From NCBI GenBank assembly GCA_964393815.1, contig CAYMUP010000011.1:1-25301 (forward strand): DNA of 25,301 bases. The letters run 5' to 3'. This DNA is from JAGXIT01 sp964393815. Lineage in GTDB: Bacteria; Patescibacteriota; Saccharimonadia; Saccharimonadales; UBA4665. The notes below the pieces were generated by a model. It was not told the DNA's origin and ran no database searches. It worked only from the letters and a program-made list of their open reading frames with translations. This document shows, one piece after another, positions 19,546 to 25,301 of the stretch. The stretch's first letter is position 1. The number at the start of each line of letters is the position of its first letter. Both the position numbers and the translations under genes were made by a program.

Positions 19546-21612
19546 CTAGAGACCATAAAATGAATCGGTTATCTTTTTGGGCTGGCCACCACTTACGCCC
19601 ACGACGTACTCAGCCGCATCACTCCCACTAACCGTCCGGAACACAAGGCTACTTTCACTCGCCCAGCGCACTACCGAGTGGACTGACAAGCCAGTTTCGA
19701 CGGTAGTAACCTTGTCGGCTGCATCGATAATACGGAGGGTCGTAACACTACCAGTTTTCTCTAATTGCGCTGCCTGGGTGCCACTTGGGCTCTCCACATA
19801 CGTGGTTAAAGCAGCTGCTGGTGGCGTCGTTTCACCCACCGCATCACTTCCCTTTTTAAACAATAGCCACTTGGTTGCTGTTTTGAGTTTAAATTCACTC
19901 GCACCAGTCTGCTGCACCTCCCAAATATCCTCGCTACTCAGCTGTTCTTGACCTGCCCCGTCAAATCCAATCTGCATAAATCCATCTGTAGTGTCTGCGC
20001 CACTACCACTCGCCGCATAATATAGCTTTTCTGCTCCAATCCATTGGCCTATGATGCTATTCGCTGCAGCGAGCTGCAAACGCTTATCTTTGTCGGTGTC
20101 ATAGAGCATAATCTTTTGGCGTGAAGTGTTGGACGCACTAGCACCGGCTACTGTTTCTTTAAAGATGATCGCCGATGCCTTCCAGCCAACAAGTGAGATG
20201 GCCTCAGCATGTTCCACAACCTTTGCGTCCCCACTTGCGACATCTACGATCGTTAAAGCACTCAGTAAGTAGCCTTCTGTACTCTTCTTGTCGTCGCGGG
20301 TAGAGACCACTGCTACTTGTTTGCCGTCTGGGCTCATCTGAAGGGCAATTTGAGGTGTTTCTAGACCAGTGCCCTCAAGTAGTACTTCACTATTTTTGCC
20401 ATCCAAGTCTACTTTATATACATCATATCGGCCAGACTGCTTTGAGACATACACTTCTTTTACCTCTGGGACCAACTTGATTACCACCACATTTGTTGCA
20501 CTTGGCGGGACGACGACAGTTTCTGTACGGTAACCTTTCGCCGTTGCCATCAAACTAAGTGGTTCGTCATCTGGAGGAATGAGCGCCAAAGTCGCCTTAC
20601 CTTCTTTGTTTGACACAGCTGTCGTTTCACCGACTTGCAAGCTCACCCCTTTAATTGGCTTTTCTGTTACATAATCTTTCATCTCGTACACGTATCGTTG
20701 ACCAGTTAGTGTAAGGTCTACGTCACCAAGGTCCGCCACCCTAACGCCAATCTCAACTGGCTTCTTAATAGTGGCGTATGCGGGCTTACTGATGGTGACC
20801 TGAGTATCGCCAAGTGGTAGACCCTTTACACGTAACATGCCATTTTCATCTGTTTTACCAGTGGTGTTGCCGATTTTAATGGTTACACCCGAGATTGGCA
20901 CCGCCGTCGTGTGGTCAACCGTGTGGATGATGAGCCCAGATCGATACCCTACCGCGTTAAGTGAGAGAGCACGGAGGTGGGGCACGAACAAAAGCAGTCC
21001 GATGATAAGTAGGAGAAGAAAAAGCAAACCGTACCGCTTCCATGGAGTACCCCACCAGCCAAAAGCTGCTGTCTGAAAGCGCTGCCAAACATTTTGCTTC
21101 ATTACCACTGGTTCAGGGTCCACGTGGTTAACAGGAATTGATCGTGCCGCAACCAGCTCGTTGCGCTTTTCTTCGGCAACTTTTTCTGTCTCGTTTACAT
21201 CTGACTCCCCAAGAGATGCTATATCTAGCTCTTCAATCCCCTCTTCAACTTCGGATTGAAGCTTTTTATTTAATTTCTCTGCGTCTGTCTGCTCTGGGAT
21301 CACTGGTTCGGGTGCACTCTGCATTTCAGTTGTGTCGGTTTCCGTGGGTTCGGCCGCAAGTGCAGGTTCAGTTTGCACTTTTGGCTCAGTGCGGACGTGC
21401 ACCTTCACGGTGTCACCTTCGTGCTCTGAGATAAGCCCCGCAGCTTCCATTTCTGATAACTCCTCGTCTGAGGGTTTACTGCCATCAAAATGCTGAGCAG
21501 GGCCCATCACTTCTTTGACGTGCGCCTCTAGCTCCTGTTCCTCAGGGTCAATTACAGGTTTAGTGTCTGGCTTATTTCTACCCAAGATTCGCTTATCCTT
21601 TACCTGCCTCAT
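19546..21612 (-). CDS. Membrane-anchored protein with PEGA-like domains and a beta-propeller, 688 aa
   Basis: The N-terminal 190 residues are acidic, disordered and cytoplasmic-looking. One TM helix lies at about 194-211, preceded by WGTPWKR. The outer part starts with two Ig-like PEGA/carboxypeptidase-regulatory repeats, about 222-304 (GLIIHTVDHTTAVPISGVTIKIGNTT...) and 305-385 (DYVTEKPIKGVSLQVGETT...), each with the GxTDxxGxxxxxGLPxG-like turn. Residues about 386-688 form a TolB/WD40-like propeller of repeated strands (EVYVSKQSGRYDVYKVDLDG, IALQMSPDGKQVAVVS, and so on), a fold for binding proteins or sugars. It is probably a surface or envelope protein facing outside. No enzymatic motif. 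The start ATG 21612 lies in a 15-base divergent gap with the AlkA gene. Confidence 0.8.
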   Translation of the reverse strand: MRQVKDKRILGRNKPDTKPVIDPEEQELEAHVKEVMGPAQHFDGSKPSDEELSEMEAAGLISEHEGDTVKVHVRTEPKVQTEPALAAEPTETDTTEMQSAPEPVIPEQTDAEKLNKKLQSEVEEGIEELDIASLGESDVNETEKVAEEKRNELVAARSIPVNHVDPEPVVMKQNVWQRFQTAAFGWWGTPWKRYGLLFLLLLIIGLLLFVPHLRALSLNAVGYRSGLIIHTVDHTTAVPISGVTIKIGNTTGKTDENGMLRVKGLPLGDTQVTISKPAYATIKKPVEIGVRVADLGDVDLTLTGQRYVYEMKDYVTEKPIKGVSLQVGETTAVSNKEGKATLALIPPDDEPLSLMATAKGYRTETVVVPPSATNVVVIKLVPEVKEVYVSKQSGRYDVYKVDLDGKNSEVLLEGTGLETPQIALQMSPDGKQVAVVSTRDDKKSTEGYLLSALTIVDVASGDAKVVEHAEAISLVGWKASAIIFKETVAGASASNTSRQKIMLYDTDKDKRLQLAAANSIIGQWIGAEKLYYAASGSGADTTDGFMQIGFDGAGQEQLSSEDIWEVQQTGASEFKLKTATKWLLFKKGSDAVGETTPPAAALTTYVESPSGTQAAQLEKTGSVTTLRIIDAADKVTTVETGLSVHSVVRWASESSLVFRTVSGSDAAEYVVGVSGGQPKKITDSFYGL

Positions 21613-21614
21613 AG

Positions 21615-21620
21615 TATACT
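21615..21620 (+). promoter_or_regulatory. -10 element (TATACT), seven bases before AlkA ATG
   Basis: TATACT lies in the palindrome AGTATACT (21613-21620) between the divergent genes; the ATG at 21628 follows seven bases on, with no Shine-Dalgarno. For the minus-strand gene, GATAAT (21636-21631) within the AlkA start is a possible -10. Confidence 0.45.
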
Positions 21621-21627
21621 ACGACGT

Positions 21628-22272
21628 ATGATTATCACCGATGATATTGCCCGTAAAGCCGCTGACCATTTCGCTAAGCATGACCCTGTTATCGCGGAGT
21701 TGGTTGTGGAATTTGGCTTGTGTCCCATCAGAGCACATACAGACCACTACAGAGAGCTCGTTGAGTCAATCATCGGCCAGCAGCTTAGCGTAAGTGCTGC
21801 GAGAGCCATAAACCATCGTTTCTTGAAGCTTTTCGGTGGCATCTTTCCTTCGCCGGACATACTTGCAGCGAGGGACCCAGATGATCTACGAGCCATCGGC
21901 TTATCGTACCGTAAGGCGGACTATATCAAAGATTTAGCAGCCCATATTATCGAGGGCAAAGTTCAGTTTACGCACCTCCCGGACCTTTCTAATCAAGAAA
22001 TTGTGGCCGAAATGACGGCTGTAAAGGGTATCGGCGAATGGACCGTGCATATGTTTTTGATATTTTGCATGGCTAGAAGCGATGTCTTACCAGTTGGCGA
22101 TCTGGGCATAAAAAATGCCGTCCAAGTGAAATACAACATCGGTCACAGACCAATCCCAGGTGAAATAGAAGCTATCGCAGCGGCAAACGCATGGCACCCA
22201 TACGAATCTATAGCCGCGTGGTATTTATGGCAGTCGCTAGGCAATAAACCGGCTTTGACTACCACTATTTGA
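21628..22272 (+). CDS. DNA-3-methyladenine glycosylase II (AlkA-type HhH-GPD)
   Basis: A 214-aa alkylpurine glycosylase, short form without the AlkA N-terminal domain. Features: YRELVESIIGQQLSVSAARAI (41-61), helix-hairpin-helix VKGIGEWTV (132-140), FLIFCMARSDVLPVGDLGIK with catalytic Asp158, and the closing HPYESIAAWYLWQSL. It excises 3-methyladenine and related lesions to start base excision repair. The ATG lies seven bases after a TATACT. Copy 4 of the bipartite element overlaps codons for VQVKYNIGHRPIPGEI; the protein length there looks normal, so it is not an insertion. The TGA stop is inside the -35 box of the next gene. Confidence 0.9.
   Translation: MIITDDIARKAADHFAKHDPVIAELVVEFGLCPIRAHTDHYRELVESIIGQQLSVSAARAINHRFLKLFGGIFPSPDILAARDPDDLRAIGLSYRKADYIKDLAAHIIEGKVQFTHLPDLSNQEIVAEMTAVKGIGEWTVHMFLIFCMARSDVLPVGDLGIKNAVQVKYNIGHRPIPGEIEAIAAANAWHPYESIAAWYLWQSLGNKPALTTTI
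22121..22166 (+). repeat. Bipartite GTGAAA element, copy 4 (inside AlkA gene)
   Basis: First half CCAAGTGAAA (core 22126-22131), second half ATCCCAGGTGAAAT (22153-22166), cores 34 apart. The second half is coded as IPGEI, unlike the SQVK of copy 1. Confidence 0.7.
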
Positions 22273-22298
22273 CAAACCACAAGCAAGTTGCATACACT
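22269..22298 (+). promoter_or_regulatory. Promoter of the four-TM gene
   Basis: Perfect -35 TTGACA (22269-22274), an 18-base spacer, -10 TACACT (22293-22298). The TGA of the -35 is the stop codon of the AlkA gene. The leader of about 18 bases has no clear Shine-Dalgarno. Confidence 0.65.
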
Positions 22299-22322
22299 AC
22301 CTCGTAGAAAGTAGTAAAAACT

Positions 22323-22913
22323 ATGAAAGAAAAATTAAAAGATAAACTATATTTACCCACATCAACAGAGCTCATCACCATTCCAATCATAGTCACTGCA
22401 CTTCTCGCCCTGGCGAACCAACGAGGCATACGGTCCATTATCCTCTCGGGTACGCAAACAACCATCGCCGATAGCGTCACCCAAAACTGGTCAATTGCTC
22501 TAGACAAGCCTTTTATTAACCAATGGGGTGTATTTGTGTTTTGGATGGGAGTTGGGATTGTAGTCTACAGCCTTTCAGGGCTTATCGGTACACTCGCCCA
22601 TGCCTATAAGTCGGACGTACCAACACGAGATTTTCTGCGGATCAGCAAGCGCGATCCAAACGCTGCGAACCGAGCTCGGCACGAACAAATAATTCATATG
22701 ATGCTCCGGTCTTTTGCTATCGGCGCTATCTTGCTCTGGCTCATCATTAACCTTGGGTTCCTTCTCAAGTTACTATCTAACCTGTTTTTATACGCGGTAC
22801 AGTTTAGCGACATTATCGTTGGCCTGACTGTGGTCATTGTAGCTTCGCTGGATGTTTTCCTTTTGATCGTACTTGCCCGGCTGGCCATGCTACGCACTCG
22901 TCTATTTAGTTAA
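22323..22913 (+). CDS. Four-TM membrane protein, 196 aa
   Basis: Unknown family. A basic N-terminus (MKEKLKDKLY) is followed by four hydrophobic helices at about 16-31, 66-92, 128-155 and 162-188. A loop of about 35 residues (QRGIRSIILSGTQTTIADSVTQNW) lies between the first two, and a charged cytoplasmic loop between the second and third (HAYKSDVPTRDFLRISKRDPNAANRARHEQ). No transport or enzymatic signature. It has its own promoter overlapping the end of the AlkA gene, and malic enzyme follows 34 bases on with its own -10 box. Confidence 0.72.
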   Translation: MKEKLKDKLYLPTSTELITIPIIVTALLALANQRGIRSIILSGTQTTIADSVTQNWSIALDKPFINQWGVFVFWMGVGIVVYSLSGLIGTLAHAYKSDVPTRDFLRISKRDPNAANRARHEQIIHMMLRSFAIGAILLWLIINLGFLLKLLSNLFLYAVQFSDIIVGLTVVIVASLDVFLLIVLARLAMLRTRLFS

Positions 22914-22935
22914 AGCTACTCTCATAAATAGCTTG

Positions 22936-22941
22936 TATACT
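22936..22941 (+). promoter_or_regulatory. -10 element (TATACT), six bases before malic enzyme ATG
   Basis: TATACT preceded by TTG ends exactly six bases before ATG 22948. No Shine-Dalgarno. It also helps set the start, since the frame is open 75 bases further upstream into the previous gene. Confidence 0.55.
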
Positions 22942-22947
22942 GTCTCT

Positions 22948-24084
22948 ATGACAAATGATGAGTTGGCAGTCGAACTGCATACAAAGTACAAGGGCAAGAT
23001 AACGACCGCACTACGCGACACAGGAGAGCTGACGCGCGAAAAATTGAGTGCTTACTATAGTCCTGGAGTTGGCGAGATCAGTCGTCGTATTGCCGCAGAC
23101 GAAACGAAGCTAAATGAATACACCTGGACAAACAACCTGGTAGCCGTTATCTCTGATGGCTCGGCGGTTCTCGGCCTCGGTAACATCGGACCAAAAGCTG
23201 CTATGCCAGTTATGGAAGGCAAGGCACTACTCTTTAAGCATTTTGCAGGAATCGATAGCGTACCGATAGTACTAGACGTGCACACCGCTGACGAAATTGT
23301 TACTACCGTTAAGGCTATGGCTTCTAGTTTTGGGGCCATAAACCTTGAAGATATCGCAGCTCCCATCTGTTTTGAGGTCGAAGAAAGACTGAAAAATGAG
23401 CTGACTATCCCCATTATGCACGATGACCAACACGGCACCGCCGTCGTTACCCTAGCTGGCCTTATCAATGCCTGCAAAGTCACTGGGCGCAAGCTAGCAG
23501 ACTGCAAAATCGTCATTGTCGGTGCGGGGGCAGCTGGTGTTGCCATCGCGAAACTGCTCGACCTCTACGCCAAGCCCGAAATCATTGCCGTCGACAGCAA
23601 GGGGATCATCTCCCCTTCCCGTTCAGATTTAAACGAAGCGAAGCAATTACTTTTGCAATTTACCAACCACGATAACATTAGCGGTAGCATGGCTGACGCG
23701 CTGGCTGGTGCCGACGTCTTTATCGGCGTGTCGCAAGCTGGCCTCCTTACCCCAGACATGGTTCAGGCCATGGCAAAAGACTCAATCATTTTCGCCCTAG
23801 CAAACCCTATACCAGAGATTATGCCCGACGAGGCAAAAACCGCTGGAGCTGCAGTTGTCGCGACTGGTCGTAGCGACTTCCCCAACCAAGTTAATAACGC
23901 GGTCGCCTTCCCGGGCATTTTCCGCGGTGCTCTTGACCACGGTGTTACCCACATAACCGATCAACACAAAATAGCCGCTGCAGAAGTCATCGCGAGTCTT
24001 GTCGCTGCTCCTAGTGCCGACGAAGTCATCCCCAGCGTCTTCAACGCCACACTCGTCTCCGAGATCGCAGAAGTAATCCGCTAA
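22948..24084 (+). CDS. Malic enzyme (NAD(P)-dependent, oxaloacetate-decarboxylating)
   Basis: A 378-aa short-form malic enzyme converting malate to pyruvate and CO2 with NAD(P)H. Catalytic Tyr37 in YYSPGV, NNLVAVISDGSAVLGLGNIGP (62-82), catalytic Lys92 in EGKALLFK, metal ligands Glu134/Asp135 (LEDIAAP) and Asp160 in HDDQHGTA, Rossmann GAGAAG at 192-197, and ALANPIPEIMP. This is the bacterial prokaryote-type enzyme without the phosphotransacetylase-like C-terminal domain. Cofactor preference is not clear; the second strand ends IIAVDSKG, where Asp favours NAD. In a reduced fermentative genome it would supply pyruvate and reducing power. The ATG start is chosen from the -10 spacing and the family N-terminus. 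Confidence 0.93.
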   Translation: MTNDELAVELHTKYKGKITTALRDTGELTREKLSAYYSPGVGEISRRIAADETKLNEYTWTNNLVAVISDGSAVLGLGNIGPKAAMPVMEGKALLFKHFAGIDSVPIVLDVHTADEIVTTVKAMASSFGAINLEDIAAPICFEVEERLKNELTIPIMHDDQHGTAVVTLAGLINACKVTGRKLADCKIVIVGAGAAGVAIAKLLDLYAKPEIIAVDSKGIISPSRSDLNEAKQLLLQFTNHDNISGSMADALAGADVFIGVSQAGLLTPDMVQAMAKDSIIFALANPIPEIMPDEAKTAGAAVVATGRSDFPNQVNNAVAFPGIFRGALDHGVTHITDQHKIAAAEVIASLVAAPSADEVIPSVFNATLVSEIAEVIR

Positions 24085-24500
24085 TGAAGTATCGTAAGAC
24101 TTCGCCTCTTATTACCCAAGTTTGGAGCCTTTCCCCAGAGCACCTTCTTCTTCCCCGCAACAAACTTGCCTCTTTTGAACAGACCGAAAGATTTCCTGAA
24201 AGAGACCGATTTTTACGACCGCTCACTGTCACAGGAACCGATGCAAACGATTATTTTTTATTTGCAGATATACCAAAAACTCCCGACAACCCTAAAACTG
24301 AATCTGTTGGCTTCGTTGTAACAGGCTACCGGCCAGACTTGGTAATTGCAGGTGATTTACTTGACGAAGACCCTACAACCTGGCTAGATGCTGCCACGCT
24401 CCAGAAACTGGAGCTCCTAGGACGGGCTACCTTATCTGAGTTTGGCTTTACTAACCTTCCAAATTATTTAGAGCTCCCTCGTTATATTCAAACGAAGTGA
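24084..24500 (+). CDS. Hypothetical protein, 138 aa, coupled to malic enzyme
   Basis: No family recognised. The ATG shares one base with the malic enzyme stop codon (TAATG), so translation is probably coupled. Soluble, with no membrane segment. The N-terminal 50 residues are basic and Pro-rich (RKTSPLITQVWSLSPEHLLLPRNKL). The middle has strands NDYFLFADIP and SVGFVVTGYRPDLVIAG, and the C-terminus has an amphipathic helix (TWLDAATLQKLELLGRATLSEFGF). The stop codon lies in the first half of bipartite element copy 5. Confidence 0.65.
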   Translation: MKYRKTSPLITQVWSLSPEHLLLPRNKLASFEQTERFPERDRFLRPLTVTGTDANDYFLFADIPKTPDNPKTESVGFVVTGYRPDLVIAGDLLDEDPTTWLDAATLQKLELLGRATLSEFGFTNLPNYLELPRYIQTK

Positions 24501-24536
24501 AAGTTACCCCTGTAATAAACGTATCCCAGGTGAAAT
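24490..24536 (+). repeat. Bipartite GTGAAA element, copy 5 (at the end of the 138-aa gene)
   Basis: First half AAACGAAGTGAAA (24490-24502), second half ATCCCAGGTGAAAT (24523-24536), cores 33 apart. The TGA of the first GTGAAA is the stop codon of the preceding gene. Confidence 0.8.
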
Positions 24537-24563
24537 ACTACAACATTTTCTATGAGAGAGGCT

Positions 24564-24605
24564 GTATCATTTCGCATACAACCGCAAACAAAATGATACT
24601 TTTTT
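24564..24605 (+). terminator. Intrinsic terminator of the malic enzyme unit
   Basis: GTATCATTT (24564-24572) and AAATGATAC (24591-24599) pair perfectly around an 18-base loop and are followed by six T (24600-24605). Confidence 0.75.
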
Positions 24606-24636
24606 GTAGAGACAGGACGCAGGATTTAAGACGCTG

Positions 24637-24642
24637 TATACT
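24637..24642 (+). promoter_or_regulatory. -10 element (TATACT), six bases before ATG 24649
   Basis: TATACT preceded by CTG abuts an ATG at 24643 and ends exactly six bases before a second in-frame ATG at 24649. The spacing favours the second as the start. Confidence 0.5.
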
Positions 24643-24648
24643 ATGGTT

Positions 24649-25301
24649 ATGCATACTCCTCATATTTCCCGAAAAGATTTCTTGTTCGCGCAGGCCGCCC
24701 TGCTCGTCGCAATTGGTTTACAAGCAGTAACCTGGATCAATAATGGCAGCATGAGTTTTGGGCCGCACCCGCTTATCATCTTGAGTGAGCTGGCACTGGC
24801 AGTCATATTAGGTCTCATGGTTATGCACCCGGTGCTATCTGGTCGTAGCGCCTACCGTGTTGCGTCCTTTGCCCTACTCGGCCTCATCTCGCTCGAAAAC
24901 GTCAGTGCGATCATCGTCGTGCTTCGACAACTGGTTACCAACAGTCACACGCTCTCTGGCTACCAGTTACTTGGCTCGGCCATCGCCATTTTTCTTACTA
25001 ATATCATCGTCTTTGCTCTCTGGTACTGGGAAATTGATAGCCCTGGGCTATCTGGTAGGCGTTGGTCAAAGCACGACCGAGACTTTTTGTTTTTGCAGCA
25101 AGACAAACCAAGCAACTACCCTGGCTGGCAGCCAAACTTTGTCGACTATTTGTATCACTCGGTGACCAACGCCATCAACTTTGCGCCAGCTGACACGAAG
25201 CCCATCACCCAGCAAGCTAAGGTACTCATGGGTGCGCAGGCGCTCATCTCGGTCACTACTCTCGCCCTCATCGTCGCCCGCTCTGTCTCAATCCTCGGCC
25301 A
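24649..25301 (+). CDS. Integral membrane protein of uncharacterised family (3' end beyond window)
   Basis: An open frame runs from ATG 24649 to the window edge without a stop (217 codons). Helices lie at about 13-28 (FAQAALLVAIGLQAVTW), 36-55, 65-85 and 101-122, with a last one (about 190-215, QALISVTTLALIVARSVSIL) close to the edge. The cytoplasmic-looking stretch RDFLFLQQDKPSNYPGWQPNFVDYLYHSVTNAINFAPADT, followed by KPITQQAKVLMGAQALIS, matches a pattern I recall from an uncharacterised bacterial membrane family of about 210-230 aa, so the protein is probably almost complete. The DUF1345 label seems to fit less well. It has its own -10 box and follows a terminator, so it starts a new transcript. 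Confidence 0.72.
   Translation, partial: MHTPHISRKDFLFAQAALLVAIGLQAVTWINNGSMSFGPHPLIILSELALAVILGLMVMHPVLSGRSAYRVASFALLGLISLENVSAIIVVLRQLVTNSHTLSGYQLLGSAIAIFLTNIIVFALWYWEIDSPGLSGRRWSKHDRDFLFLQQDKPSNYPGWQPNFVDYLYHSVTNAINFAPADTKPITQQAKVLMGAQALISVTTLALIVARSVSILG

Noticed and set aside
22121..22166. Insertion of the repeat element into the AlkA gene as a mobile sequence
   Set aside because: The protein length and surrounding family motifs look normal at this place, so the sequence was reshaped or coincides, rather than inserted.
22873..22947. N-terminal extension of malic enzyme
   Set aside because: It overlaps the previous gene and precedes a well-placed -10 box; the family start fits ATG 22948.
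12779..24536. A CRISPR array or leader built from the GTGAAA repeats
   Set aside because: Copies are kilobases apart, on both strands, partly inside genes, with no array of regular repeats and no cas gene in the window.
24497..24730. A 77-codon open frame after the 138-aa gene
   Set aside because: It runs through repeat copy 5 and a terminator and overlaps the membrane protein gene; its Cys-rich composition is not protein-like.

Overview
The window reads as a compact bacterial chromosome segment, most likely from a Patescibacteria/CPR lineage, with Candidatus Saccharibacteria (TM7) as best guess. This is inference from several things: short intergenic gaps, many small membrane or tail-anchored proteins without a recognisable family, a cluster-less MutY-like glycosylase, a Dus-HAD fusion, and promoters that sit directly on start codons. 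TGA is used as a normal stop, so the recoded CPR lineages are excluded. No phage, insertion sequence, plasmid or CRISPR signature was seen.

Layout. 1-1.5 kb: a NIPSNAP protein, an unknown 214-aa protein, and initiator tRNA-fMet on the minus strand with a clear promoter and terminator. 1.5-4.3 kb: a DivIC/FtsB-like divisome protein coupled to a small membrane protein, a tRNA with CAU anticodon, and an ABC-2 exporter. 4.3-6.6 kb: CorA, YggT and a beta-hydroxyacid dehydrogenase. 6.7-9.7 kb (minus): a probable operon of a zinc-ribbon-like protein, an unknown 288-aa protein and Dus-HAD. 9.7-11.9 kb (minus): a second ABC-2 exporter and a small 65-aa protein. 12-15.6 kb: a single-pass surface protein, an EEP phosphohydrolase coupled to a MurC-type ligase, and a divergent two-TM protein. 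15.6-17.3 kb: a long disordered tail-anchored protein. 17.4-21.6 kb (minus): a PEGA-like/propeller membrane protein, MutY-like, a tail-anchored 90-aa protein, Sua5 and MazG. 21.6-25.3 kb (plus): an AlkA-type glycosylase, a four-TM protein, malic enzyme, an unknown 138-aa protein, and a membrane protein running off the end.

Functions group into envelope and division (DivIC, MurC, two exporters, CorA, YggT), tRNA and its modification (two tRNAs, Dus, Sua5), DNA repair and nucleotide sanitation (MutY-like, AlkA, MazG) and fermentative carbon metabolism (malic enzyme).

The most unusual signal is not a gene. A bipartite DNA element with two GTGAAA half-sites 33-34 bp apart, the second usually inside ATCCCAGGTGAAAT, occurs seven times. 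Three copies are intergenic at gene 3' ends and four are inside unrelated coding sequences read in different frames. A second recurring pattern is a -10 hexamer exactly six bases before the ATG, which implies widespread leaderless transcription. A third is a tRNA whose leader and trailer form a long stem ending in a U tract.
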